Position numbers and translations under genes: made by a program. Under the pieces are notes generated by a model. It was not told where the DNA came from and searched no databases. It saw only the letters and a list, made by a program, of their open reading frames with translations. Shown here one piece after another: positions 16,509 to 24,998 of a stretch of 54,421 nt of DNA (its first letter is position 1; every line of letters begins with the position of its first letter). This DNA comes from UBA7446 sp049596455. GTDB taxonomy: Bacteria > Bacteroidota > Bacteroidia > Flavobacteriales > Flavobacteriaceae. The stretch spans positions 1-54,421 of the forward strand of contig JBMYLP010000011.1 of the NCBI GenBank assembly GCA_049596455.1, written 5' to 3'.

Positions 16509-17237
16509 TTATTTTTTGGTTACATCACCGGAGCCAATTATTTTCTTTTCAATTTCAATTACAGATTTGTTGACCTCAATATCTCCAGATCCTACAATTT
16601 TGGCATCTAATTTTTGTTCGGCATGGAATTTTATATCCCCAGAGCCAACCACCTTTCCTTCGCAGATATTAACAACGAGTTCATCGCCGTCAATATCGCC
16701 AGAGCCAGTTACGATGGCTTCAAAATAATCGGCTTTTCCCGAAACCTTAATATCTCCAGAACCATTCACCACGGCTTTTACGTCAGTTGCTTTTAGGTCA
16801 ACATCCATATCACCTGAGCCGTTAACTTGTAGTTTTATGCTTTTAGCCTTCAATGGAAATGTTCCTTCAATCTCACCAGAGCCATTAAGCGCAAGTTTGT
16901 GTACGTCTTGAACAGGAACGGTAATTAAGATGTTTTTGCCTTTTGAAGGGCGCAATTCAGTGCGGTCTTTACTTTTTATTTTAAGCGCATCGTTTTTAAC
17001 GCTAACTTCAATGTGTTCAAGTAAATTCTCTTCCGCTTTAAGTGTAATTTTCCCTTCTTTCCCATCCACTAAAACAACATCAATATTACCGTTTACATGA
17101 ACTTCATCATATGCGGCTACATCACGGTTTTCCGTGACTACGTTTCCGTTTCCTTTGATTTTGGAACCCCATTGTGCACTCATGGGTATAGAAAAAGCTA
17201 AAAAAAGTGTGCTAACTAAAATGTGTATTGATTTCAT
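16509..17237 (-). CDS. DUF2807 (head GIN domain) exported protein
   Basis: This 242-aa protein has a signal peptide (MKSIHILVSTLFLAFSIPMSAQ). The body is built from repeated turns ending in GSGD(I/V/M) or GSGEI, about seven copies spaced ~18-21 residues apart from residue ~130 to the end. This is the signature of the DUF2807 parallel beta-helix (putative auto-transporter adhesin). Members are common in Bacteroidota and are thought to be periplasmic or surface proteins; their function is not established. The repeats are at protein level; the DNA copies have diverged. Confidence 0.88.
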   Translation of the reverse strand: MKSIHILVSTLFLAFSIPMSAQWGSKIKGNGNVVTENRDVAAYDEVHVNGNIDVVLVDGKEGKITLKAEENLLEHIEVSVKNDALKIKSKDRTELRPSKGKNILITVPVQDVHKLALNGSGEIEGTFPLKAKSIKLQVNGSGDMDVDLKATDVKAVVNGSGDIKVSGKADYFEAIVTGSGDIDGDELVVNICEGKVVGSGDIKFHAEQKLDAKIVGSGDIEVNKSVIEIEKKIIGSGDVTKK

Positions 17238-17389
17238 GTGTATTTATTTTGGGTTAATATGATGATAACGATTTTTAGCATATTTTGTTACAATGGCACG
17301 ACGTTTGAAACATATTGTATGTATAAAAAATTGCTTTTATTGCAACTGCTTTTAATGATAAAGCAGACAAAATGGCACACCAATAGATT
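17238..17389. other. Divergent intergenic region, DUF2807 / lon
   Basis: The 152 nt separate two divergent starts. The plus strand has TTTG at 17304-17307 but no TAnnTTTG 19 nt later, so no confident lon promoter can be named. No strong hairpin was seen. Confidence 0.35.
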
Positions 17390-19840
17390 ATGTCCGAAAC
17401 AAAAATTTTATCCCTCGAAAACCTTTTGCCACAAGATTTGGAAGATGAGGCGGATTTAATTCCGCTTATGACTACCGATGATGAAGAAGCCATTCAGAAG
17501 GAACCTGTACCAGAAGAATTGCCCATACTTCCGTTAAAAAACACAGTGCTATTTCCAGGTGTGGTCATTCCAATCACTGCAAGCCGCGACAGGTCTATTA
17601 AATTAATTAAGGCGGTAAATAATGGCAACAAATTGCTAGGTGTAGTTGCACAACAAAGGGGAGAGACCAAATCACCCTCACCAGATGATTTGTATCAGAA
17701 AGGAACCTTAGCTAGGGTGTTGCGTGTGCTCAAAATGCCAGATGGCAACACAACGATTATTCTTCAGGGTAAAAAAAGATTTGAGACACTGGAGTATGTA
17801 ACAGAACTCCCTTATTTGACCGCCAAAGTAGCAAGTTTAGAAGAAATTCGTCCCGAAGACAATGACCCCAATTTTTCGGCAATTATCGATTCTATTCGAG
17901 AATTGGCTTTAAAAATTATTGCGCAAAATCCTGAAATTCCTTCAGAAGCTTCGTTTGCCATAAAAAACATTCAAAGCAGTGCGTTTTTGGTCAATTTTGT
18001 TTCGTCCAATATGGACATGACAGTTGCCGGAAAACAAGATATCTTGGAGCAAGATAATCTAGAACAACGTGCATTGATGTGCTTAAAGCAAATGAATGTT
18101 GAGTATCAAAAGTTATCGCTCAAGAATGATATTCAAACTAAAGTGCGCCACGATTTAGATCAACAACAACGCGAATATTTTTTGCATCAACAGATGAAAA
18201 CTATTCAAGAAGAATTGGGTGGCGTTTCATATGATGAGGAGGTGCAAGAAATGCGAGAGCGCGCCAAAACCAAAGCCTGGGATGACAAGGTTGCCAAACA
18301 TTTTAATAAAGAGTTGGCAAAGCTAGAGCGCATGAATCCGCAAGTGGCAGAGTATTCTGTACAGCGCAATTATTTGGATTTGTATTTGGATCTTCCTTGG
18401 AATACGTTTTCAGAAGATTCATTTGACTTAGATAGGGCACAAAAAATATTAGACCGTGACCATTTTGGATTGGACAAAGTCAAGCAGCGCATTATTGAAC
18501 ACCTAGCAGTCTTAAAACTCCGCAACGACATGAAATCTCCGATTTTGTGTTTGGTAGGACCTCCAGGAGTTGGAAAAACATCGTTGGGGAAATCTATCGC
18601 TGAGGCGTTGGACAGAAAATATGTTAGAATGTCTTTAGGGGGCATGCGTGATGAGGCAGAAATTCGTGGACACCGTAAAACCTATATTGGTGCAATGCCC
18701 GGTCGTGTGGTGCAAAACATCAAAAAAGCAACCACATCGAACCCTGTTTTTGTATTGGACGAGTTAGATAAGCTTGCAGAGAGTGCTCATGGCGACCCTT
18801 CATCTGCCATGCTTGAAGTACTGGATCCCGAGCAAAACACTACTTTTTACGACAATTACTTGGAAACAGGTTATGACTTATCAAAAGTAATGTTTATTGC
18901 TACGGCAAACTCCTTATCCACTATACAACCAGCCCTTCGGGATCGTATGGAAATCATTGAAGTGTCAGGCTATACATTGGAAGAAAAAGTGCAAATTGGA
19001 TTGCGCTATTTGTTGCCAAAACAAATTGCTGAGCACGGACTAAAAAAGGCAGCTATTAAGCTTCCCAAGGCTACCATGCAGCATTTGGTTGCAGGCTACA
19101 CGCGCGAGTCGGGAGTACGTGGCTTGGACAAACAAATTGCCAAAGTGGTACGTCATTATGCTATGCTAGAGGCAAAAGAAACACCACGTGAACCCAAACT
19201 TCAAGTAGCTGAATTAGAATCTATTTTGGGTCCAGCAAAACTGCTCCGTGACTCATATGAAAATAACAATGTTGCAGGTGTGGTTACAGGTTTGGCGTGG
19301 ACTAGAGTAGGAGGTGATATTTTGTTTATTGAGTCTTCAATTAGTAAAGGAAATGGCGCACTTTCCATTACAGGTAATCTGGGTAAAGTAATGAAAGAAT
19401 CGGCTACCATTGCGTTGCAATACATCAAGGCGCATGCCGATGATTTAGGTATTGCAGACGACTTTTTTGGAAAACATAATTTCCATATTCATGTGCCCGA
19501 AGGTGCTACACCTAAAGATGGGCCTAGCGCAGGGATTACAATGATTACTTCTTTGGTTTCGAGTATTTTACAACGCAAAGTCAAAAACCGAATTGCCATG
19601 ACAGGTGAAATTACGCTTCGTGGAAAAGTGTTACCTGTGGGCGGGATTAAGGAAAAGATTTTGGCAGCCAAACGTGCCAATATCAAAGAAATCATTTTAA
19701 GTCAGAAAAACGAAGCAGACATAGGAGAAATTCCTGAGCGTTACCTAAAAGGATTACAATTTCATTATGTCACTTCCATAGATCAAGTGTTAAAAATTGC
19801 CATCACCAAGCAACGTGTTTCGGGTACGAAAAAGCGTTAA
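17390..19840 (+). CDS. lon: ATP-dependent protease Lon
   Basis: This 816-aa protein has the full LonA plan: an N-terminal substrate-binding domain (LPILPLKNTVLFPG at ~44-57), a coiled segment ending in QQREYFLHQQMKTIQEEL, an AAA+ module with Walker A GPPGVGKT at 390-397 and Walker B VFVLDELDK, and a C-terminal protease with catalytic Ser713 (DGPSAG) and Lys756 (GGIKEK). It degrades damaged and regulatory proteins in the cytoplasm. It heads a transcription unit with porQ 18 nt downstream and cmk after that. A ~35-residue acidic N-terminal extension precedes the first domain. Confidence 0.97.
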   Translation: MSETKILSLENLLPQDLEDEADLIPLMTTDDEEAIQKEPVPEELPILPLKNTVLFPGVVIPITASRDRSIKLIKAVNNGNKLLGVVAQQRGETKSPSPDDLYQKGTLARVLRVLKMPDGNTTIILQGKKRFETLEYVTELPYLTAKVASLEEIRPEDNDPNFSAIIDSIRELALKIIAQNPEIPSEASFAIKNIQSSAFLVNFVSSNMDMTVAGKQDILEQDNLEQRALMCLKQMNVEYQKLSLKNDIQTKVRHDLDQQQREYFLHQQMKTIQEELGGVSYDEEVQEMRERAKTKAWDDKVAKHFNKELAKLERMNPQVAEYSVQRNYLDLYLDLPWNTFSEDSFDLDRAQKILDRDHFGLDKVKQRIIEHLAVLKLRNDMKSPILCLVGPPGVGKTSLGKSIAEALDRKYVRMSLGGMRDEAEIRGHRKTYIGAMPGRVVQNIKKATTSNPVFVLDELDKLAESAHGDPSSAMLEVLDPEQNTTFYDNYLETGYDLSKVMFIATANSLSTIQPALRDRMEIIEVSGYTLEEKVQIGLRYLLPKQIAEHGLKKAAIKLPKATMQHLVAGYTRESGVRGLDKQIAKVVRHYAMLEAKETPREPKLQVAELESILGPAKLLRDSYENNNVAGVVTGLAWTRVGGDILFIESSISKGNGALSITGNLGKVMKESATIALQYIKAHADDLGIADDFFGKHNFHIHVPEGATPKDGPSAGITMITSLVSSILQRKVKNRIAMTGEITLRGKVLPVGGIKEKILAAKRANIKEIILSQKNEADIGEIPERYLKGLQFHYVTSIDQVLKIAITKQRVSGTKKR

Positions 19841-19858
19841 CTTACGTTTTTAGTACGA

Positions 19859-20869
19859 ATGAAGAGGGTTTTAGTTTGCTGTTTTTTGGTTTTGTTGACT
19901 ACGTCTGTAGCGCAAATTGGCGGCGATGCTACCTACCGTTTTTTGGAACTTTCTGCTTCGCCAAGACAGTTGGCATTGGGTAATCCTGTTACCTTACAAG
20001 ACGAAGACATTAGTACCACAATTGCCAATCCAGCAACCATTCGAGGTGAACACGGTGGTCAGTTGATGGTAAATTACGAACCCTACTTTGATGGTATTCA
20101 TCGAGGTACTGCCGTATATGCGCATACGCTCAATCGCGCAAAAGCGCTAGTTTTTGATGTTAATTATATTCATTATGGGACTTTTGAGGGTGCCGATGCG
20201 TTGGGGAATTCCACCGCAGATTTTAGTGGTAGCGAGGTAGCAATTGGATTAGCCTCTTCGCATTATTTTTTGCGTCCCAATATACACGTTGGCGCACGTG
20301 TGCGCTACATTTTATCTAATTTGGACACCTACACTTCATCTGGGATTACTGCTGATGTTGGTTTGTACTATAACCCTATTGGAAAACCGTTTCGAGTAGC
20401 ATTGGTTTATCAACATTTGGGGAAGCAACTTTCTGCCTACGAAGATGTTTTTGAACCCCTTCCTGCCAACTTAACACTTGGCTTTTCTAGCGCCTTAGAG
20501 CACTTGCCTCTGCGATGGCATGTGTCGTTACATCACCTAAACAAATGGCCGCTACTTTTTGATAATCCTGAAGAAGCTACTACCGACCTGAGTGGAAACA
20601 GTACACAACAAAAATCGGGACTGGTAAAGAAAGTATTGCGCCATGCTACTTTTGGTGTGGAAGTGTTTCCAGAGGGCTTGTTTTCCATTCGTTTGGGCTA
20701 TCACGCACAGCGTGCTGCAGAATTACGTATTTTAGAGGTGCGGAATTTTTCGGGTTTATCTTTTGGTGTGGGCATGCAATTACGTCGATTGCGTTTTCAG
20801 TTAAGTCACGCCAGATATAATGTTGCTGGAAACCGCACCTTTTTGGGACTAACCTTAGAGCCAAAATAA
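19859..20869 (+). CDS. porQ: Type IX secretion system protein PorQ
   Basis: This 336-aa protein has a signal peptide (MKRVLVCCFLVLLTTSVAQ) and then a beta-rich sequence with the PorQ start GGDATYRFLELSASPRQLALG and alternating strands to the end (FLGLTLEPK), consistent with an outer-membrane beta-barrel. PorQ is an accessory part of the type IX secretion system, linked to the attachment/shuttling complex that processes secreted C-terminal domains. I recall the lon-porQ-cmk order from many Flavobacteriia. It is the window's only direct sign of T9SS. The stop and the cmk start share one base (TAATG). Confidence 0.9.
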   Translation: MKRVLVCCFLVLLTTSVAQIGGDATYRFLELSASPRQLALGNPVTLQDEDISTTIANPATIRGEHGGQLMVNYEPYFDGIHRGTAVYAHTLNRAKALVFDVNYIHYGTFEGADALGNSTADFSGSEVAIGLASSHYFLRPNIHVGARVRYILSNLDTYTSSGITADVGLYYNPIGKPFRVALVYQHLGKQLSAYEDVFEPLPANLTLGFSSALEHLPLRWHVSLHHLNKWPLLFDNPEEATTDLSGNSTQQKSGLVKKVLRHATFGVEVFPEGLFSIRLGYHAQRAAELRILEVRNFSGLSFGVGMQLRRLRFQLSHARYNVAGNRTFLGLTLEPK

Positions 20870-21543
20870 TGAAAAAACCATTTGTCATTGCCATAGACGG
20901 CGCATCTTCTACAGGGAAAAGTACCTTGGCCAAAGGATTGGCACAGGCATTGGATTTTGTATATGTCGATTCAGGTGCCATGTATCGTGGGGTAACCTTA
21001 TTTGCGCAGCAACAAGGCTGGCTTAGCCCAACGCATTTTGATACGGAAACCTTAATAACTCATTTGGACGATATTCAATTGACATTTAAAAACAATAAAT
21101 TATTGCTCAATGGAATTGATGTCAGTACCGAAATTAGAAGCATGACTGTTTCAAATGCTGTAAGCCAGGTGGCAGCAGTTTCTGCTATCCGGTCTTTTTT
21201 GGTGGCGCAACAACGCGCTATTGGCGCACAACATAATGTTGTTATGGACGGACGTGACATCGGCACGGTGGTTTTTCCTAACGCCGACGTAAAATTGTTT
21301 TTAACTGCTGATGCGAATATCCGTGCGCAACGTCGCTACGATGAGCTTAAAGGCACTGACCCAAGCGTTACGCTTGATGCTATTTTGGAAAATATTACCC
21401 AACGCGACCATTTAGATAGCACACGCTCAGACTCTCCGTTGGTGCAAGCAACAGATGCAATTGCTATTAACGCTGCCGAATTTAGCATTACAGCCTTACA
21501 AACCCATGTGCTAGCGTTGGTGAAAAAACGAATGGGGATTTAG
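20869..21543 (+). CDS. cmk: Cytidylate kinase
   Basis: This 224-aa P-loop kinase has AIDGASSTGKSTLAKGLA (residues ~8-25), the CMP-binding YVDSGAMYRG, and VMDGRDIGTVVFP, all diagnostic of Cmk. It phosphorylates CMP and dCMP for nucleotide recycling. The ATG overlaps the porQ stop by one base, which indicates coupled translation. It converges on the LVIVD lipoprotein gene with a 9-nt gap and no visible terminator. Confidence 0.96.
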   Translation: MKKPFVIAIDGASSTGKSTLAKGLAQALDFVYVDSGAMYRGVTLFAQQQGWLSPTHFDTETLITHLDDIQLTFKNNKLLLNGIDVSTEIRSMTVSNAVSQVAAVSAIRSFLVAQQRAIGAQHNVVMDGRDIGTVVFPNADVKLFLTADANIRAQRRYDELKGTDPSVTLDAILENITQRDHLDSTRSDSPLVQATDAIAINAAEFSITALQTHVLALVKKRMGI

Positions 21544-21552
21544 TTTTTCAGC

Positions 21553-22293
21553 TTATATTTCAATTGTACTTAACTCAGAAAAATCAACACCTTCATTTGT
21601 AGTTTGCAAACTGTATTGATATAAACCATTTTCTCCAATGGCAATCAAGGTGTTTTCTCTAATAATCACATCAAAAGCTTGTTTGTCTATTGCATTTATT
21701 AGTTTAGACTCTTTAGGATTGCTGATGTCAAAAATCTTTATCTCATCGTCACACACAATAAGGTAATTTCCGTAAAGCCCTAATCCTTTTGGCGAAATTA
21801 GATTTCTAGAGCTTATAAGTACGGGCTCTGTAATTTTGCTTAGATCATAAATTTCAAGAATGTTTATGTTGTTTCCACATACCGTGTTGCTGTGCAAGGT
21901 CACATAAGCATGGGTGTCGTTAGCCACAACGGGGTCACAAGCAGTAAAATGCTCCACTCGTGCTAATTTTTCTGGAAATTCTGGGTTCGCCAAACTGTAG
22001 ATAAACATTCCGTTACGAGAGCCGATGTACAGATACTCTTTATATCCAAATAAAGTTTCTATATCAAAACCAACAGAAACCTTGTTTGCCAAAACGGGCT
22101 CATCCATTTTGGAAACGCTAAAGACGTTTAAATCATATTCATCTACCACGTAAAGGTAATTACCTTTTAGCGTAAATGTAGCCAAAGAACCGCCTTGTCC
22201 GTCCGTGCTTTGACTTGAAGTGCTGGTATCATTATCTTTTGAACATGAAAAGATGATAATGATCAAAAGTGTTAAAATATGTAGTTTTTTCAT
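21553..22293 (-). CDS. LVIVD-repeat lipoprotein
   Basis: This 246-aa protein starts at MKKLHILTL (22293); the eight-codon extension upstream is rejected because it would spoil the signal peptide. Lipobox IFSC marks the lipidated Cys. After a Ser/Thr/Asp-rich linker come repeated beta-strand units (NYLYVVDEYDLNVFSV, EYLYIGSRNGMFIYSL, NYLIVCDDEIKIFDIS, NTLIAIGENGLYQYSL), each followed by NPE/NPK-type turns. This is the LVIVD pattern of a beta-propeller-like surface lipoprotein. The function is unknown. It lies 5 nt after another LVIVD-like lipoprotein gene, probably as one unit. Confidence 0.8.
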   Translation of the reverse strand: MKKLHILTLLIIIIFSCSKDNDTSTSSQSTDGQGGSLATFTLKGNYLYVVDEYDLNVFSVSKMDEPVLANKVSVGFDIETLFGYKEYLYIGSRNGMFIYSLANPEFPEKLARVEHFTACDPVVANDTHAYVTLHSNTVCGNNINILEIYDLSKITEPVLISSRNLISPKGLGLYGNYLIVCDDEIKIFDISNPKESKLINAIDKQAFDVIIRENTLIAIGENGLYQYSLQTTNEGVDFSELSTIEI

Positions 22294-22298
22294 TTGAG

Positions 22299-22799
22299 CT
22301 ATTTTTTTGGTTTCCATCCAATGACAACATTATCTTCAACCCGACCTGTTGCTACATATCCGTCTGGCGAACGCAACTCTGGAAAGATGTTCTCAATGCG
22401 TTTTGTTAGTTTTAATGTTTCTTTATCCAAATCAAATTCAAGTGCTACCAAATCAGTTGATTGATTTGCATACACTACATTGTCGCGTATTGCTAAATCT
22501 GTAGTTCCCAACAACTGCATAAATTTTACTTTTACAGGGTTTTTGGGATTCGCATTATCAAAAACATGGAATCCTTCGAGCTTTTCTCCTACAAACAGCA
22601 AGTTGTTGACCACGTAAATTTTTCCCGAATTAATAATTTCCCGTGCAGGTTTTAGCTGGAGTGAATTATTTAGCTCAGTCCTTGACATATATATAGGTTC
22701 ATACCTGCTGCCATACTCAACTTCTTCTTCATCACAGTAAAAGCAACAACCTTGAAAGGAAAGCAGAAAAGCAAACAATAGTATATGGGTTTTTCTCAT
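22299..22799 (-). CDS. Short LVIVD-like lipoprotein
   Basis: This 166-aa protein begins at MRKTHILLFAFLL (22799); the 22 codons upstream are basic and would displace the signal peptide. The lipobox is FQGC, followed by CFYCDEEE, so several Cys lie close to the lipidation site. The mature part has RYEPIYMSRTEL, a conserved opening in this family, and two or three LVIVD-like units (NNLLFVGEKLEGFHVFDNANP, DNVVYANQSTDLVALEF). It ends VIGWKPKK. The function is unknown. It is first in a two-gene unit with the longer LVIVD lipoprotein. Confidence 0.72.
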   Translation of the reverse strand: MRKTHILLFAFLLSFQGCCFYCDEEEVEYGSRYEPIYMSRTELNNSLQLKPAREIINSGKIYVVNNLLFVGEKLEGFHVFDNANPKNPVKVKFMQLLGTTDLAIRDNVVYANQSTDLVALEFDLDKETLKLTKRIENIFPELRSPDGYVATGRVEDNVVIGWKPKK

Positions 22800-22948
22800 G
22801 ATTTTAGGCTTTAAGAATCCCGAAAACCAACGTATTCTATAGAAAAACCGCAAGGATATTTTCATAAAGTAGGTTAACAGGGTTTTTGTTTAGCATAAAG
22901 GTAATAAAAATAGTTTAATTGCTATTTGAGTTGGTTTTGATATAATCT

Positions 22949-22979
22949 TTTGCTCATATATATAAAAATAGTACATTTG
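22949..22979 (+). promoter_or_regulatory. Strong Bacteroidota-type promoter of rpsA
   Basis: TTTG (22949-22952), a 19-nt spacer, then TACATTTG (22972-22979) match both elements of the Bacteroidota sigma consensus (-33 TTTG and -7 TAnnTTTG) at the usual spacing. Transcription would start near 22986, leaving a leader of about 100 nt before the rpsA ATG. Confidence 0.8.
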
Positions 22980-22992
22980 CGCACCTCTTAAG

Positions 22993-23052
22993 AAGCGCCT
23001 TAGAGTAATATTGAGAGAAAATAAAAATTAACCCTTCTGTACAGCAGCGCTT
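22993..23052 (+). promoter_or_regulatory. Possible structured 5' leader of rpsA
   Basis: Within the ~100-nt leader, AAGCGC (22993-22998) can pair with GCGCTT (23047-23052). A long leader on a ribosomal protein gene suggests feedback control, as known for S1 in Escherichia coli. The short pairing alone is weak evidence. Confidence 0.3.
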
Positions 23053-23087
23053 TTTTACTCAGCTTGCAGAATACAAATAACCGCAGC

Positions 23088-24953
23088 ATGGCTGACGAAA
23101 ACCAACCCCTAGAAGAAGCAACAGAAGACGTTGCTACTACCCAAACCGCTACTGAAGAAGCGCAACCTGAAGCAGTAGAAACCCCACAAGAAGAAGACAA
23201 TACACCAACCGTTTCTCCCGATGAATTTTTAGCCAACTTTGATTGGCAAAACTACGAAGAGGGCATTGAAGCTGTTGAAGACGGTAAGTTAAAAGAGTTT
23301 GAAAAACTCGTTGCTGAAAATTTTGTTGATACGCAAGGATCTGATGTTGTTCATGGAAAAGTAATCCACATGACAGACCGCGAGGCGATTATTGACATTA
23401 ACGCCAAATCTGAAGGCGTAATTTCACTTAACGAATTTCGTTACAACCCCGACCTAAAAGTAGGCGATACGGTGGAAGTAATGATTGATACCCGCGAAGA
23501 CAAAACGGGACAACTTATTTTGTCGCACCGCAAGGCGCGCACTATCATGGCTTGGGATCGTGTAAACGCTGCCCATGACAGTCAAGAAGTGGTAACAGGA
23601 TTTGTAAAGTGCCGCACCAAAGGTGGAATGATTGTAGATGTATTTGGCATTGAGGCATTCTTACCAGGCTCACAAATTGACGTAAAGCCTATTCGTGACT
23701 ACGACCAATATGTAAACAAAAACATGGAATTTAAGATTGTAAAAATCAACCATGAATTTAAGAACGTAGTGGTATCGCACAAAGCACTTATTGAGGCGGA
23801 TATCGAAGAGCAAAAGAAAGAAATCATTGCGCAGCTTGAAAAAGGTCAGGTGTTAGAGGGAACGGTGAAAAACATCACATCATACGGGGTGTTCATTGAC
23901 CTTGGAGGCGTTGACGGTTTGGTTCATATTACCGATCTATCGTGGAACCGTATCAACCACCCAAGCGAAATTTTGGAAGTAGAGCAACAGCTAAATGTTG
24001 TAATTCTTGACTTTGATGACGATAAATCACGTATTCAATTAGGTGTAAAACAACTTACACAGCATCCATGGGAAGCTATTGGCGATACCATGAAAGAAGG
24101 TGATACTATCAAAGGTAAAGTAACCGTTATTGCGGATTATGGTGCTTTTGTTGAGGTGGCACCAGGTGTTGAGGGGCTTGTTCACGTTTCTGAAATGTCT
24201 TGGAGTACGCATTTGCGCTCTGCACAAGATTTTGTGAAAGTGGGCGATGAAGTTGAAACGGTTATTTTAAATCTTGATCGTGAGGAACGAAAAATGTCTT
24301 TGGGAATCAAGCAACTAACGCAAGATCCTTGGACAGACATTACTATCAAATACCCATTAGGGTCTAAGCATACAGGTGTGGTACGCAACTACACAAACTT
24401 TGGTGTGTTTGTAGAACTTGAAGAGGGTATCGATGGATTAATTTATATCTCTGACCTGTCATGGACAAAGAAAGTAAAGCATCCTTCTGAGGTTGTTACT
24501 GTTGGTCAAGAGTTGGACGTTATTGTTCTGGAACTTGATGTGGAAGGACGTAAATTAAGCCTTGGTCACAAGCAAACTACGGACAATCCTTGGGAAAAAT
24601 ACGCCAAGACCTATGCTGAAGGTACTGTGCATGAACTTGCATTGACTGAAATCGTAGATAAAGGCGCTACCATTGTGCTGAACGACGACATCACGGCATT
24701 TGTTCCTGGACGTCACCTAGACAAGCAAGACGGCACAAAACTTTCTAAAGGCGAAACAGCTGAGTTTAAAGTAATTGAATTTAACAAAGACTTTAAGCGC
24801 GTTGTAATGTCACACGCTGCTGTTTATAAGGGAGTTGAGGCGGACAATGTTAAAACTGCTAAGCGCAAAATGTCGGAAAATGCAGAAAAATCGACTCTTG
24901 GAGATTTGGACGCATTGGCAGACCTAAAGCGCAAAATGGATGGCGATGCCTAG
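23088..24953 (+). CDS. rpsA: 30S ribosomal protein S1
   Basis: This 621-aa protein has an acidic N-terminal extension (~50 residues, Glu/Thr/Ala-rich) and six S1 RNA-binding repeats. The third to fifth are the most regular (GVFIDLGGVDGLVHITDLSW, GAFVEVAPGVEGLVHVSEMSW, GVFVELEEGIDGLIYISDLSW patterns). S1 binds mRNA on the small subunit. ATG 23088 (MADENQPLEE) is preferred over an in-frame TTG at 23064. A consensus promoter lies ~100 nt upstream and a bidirectional hairpin terminator follows. In a lineage with little Shine-Dalgarno use, S1 is expected to matter for start-site choice. Confidence 0.96.
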   Translation: MADENQPLEEATEDVATTQTATEEAQPEAVETPQEEDNTPTVSPDEFLANFDWQNYEEGIEAVEDGKLKEFEKLVAENFVDTQGSDVVHGKVIHMTDREAIIDINAKSEGVISLNEFRYNPDLKVGDTVEVMIDTREDKTGQLILSHRKARTIMAWDRVNAAHDSQEVVTGFVKCRTKGGMIVDVFGIEAFLPGSQIDVKPIRDYDQYVNKNMEFKIVKINHEFKNVVVSHKALIEADIEEQKKEIIAQLEKGQVLEGTVKNITSYGVFIDLGGVDGLVHITDLSWNRINHPSEILEVEQQLNVVILDFDDDKSRIQLGVKQLTQHPWEAIGDTMKEGDTIKGKVTVIADYGAFVEVAPGVEGLVHVSEMSWSTHLRSAQDFVKVGDEVETVILNLDREERKMSLGIKQLTQDPWTDITIKYPLGSKHTGVVRNYTNFGVFVELEEGIDGLIYISDLSWTKKVKHPSEVVTVGQELDVIVLELDVEGRKLSLGHKQTTDNPWEKYAKTYAEGTVHELALTEIVDKGATIVLNDDITAFVPGRHLDKQDGTKLSKGETAEFKVIEFNKDFKRVVMSHAAVYKGVEADNVKTAKRKMSENAEKSTLGDLDALADLKRKMDGDA

Positions 24954-24972
24954 TCCAAATGTATAGAAAAAT

Positions 24973-24998
24973 AAAAGGGGCGTTTATCGCCCCTTTTT
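24973..24998. terminator. Bidirectional intrinsic terminator between rpsA and leuB
   Basis: A perfect 10-bp stem (24973-24982 with 24988-24997; arm AAAAGGGGCG, 5-nt loop) is followed by T residues on the plus strand and by TTTTATTTTT on the minus strand. It can terminate rpsA and the leu operon alike. It overlaps the last base of the leuB region (24999) only marginally. Confidence 0.88.

Noticed and set aside
16509..16860. GSGDI-encoding stretches as a DNA tandem repeat
   Set aside because: The units repeat only in protein; nucleotide copies have diverged and belong to a DUF2807 beta-helix.
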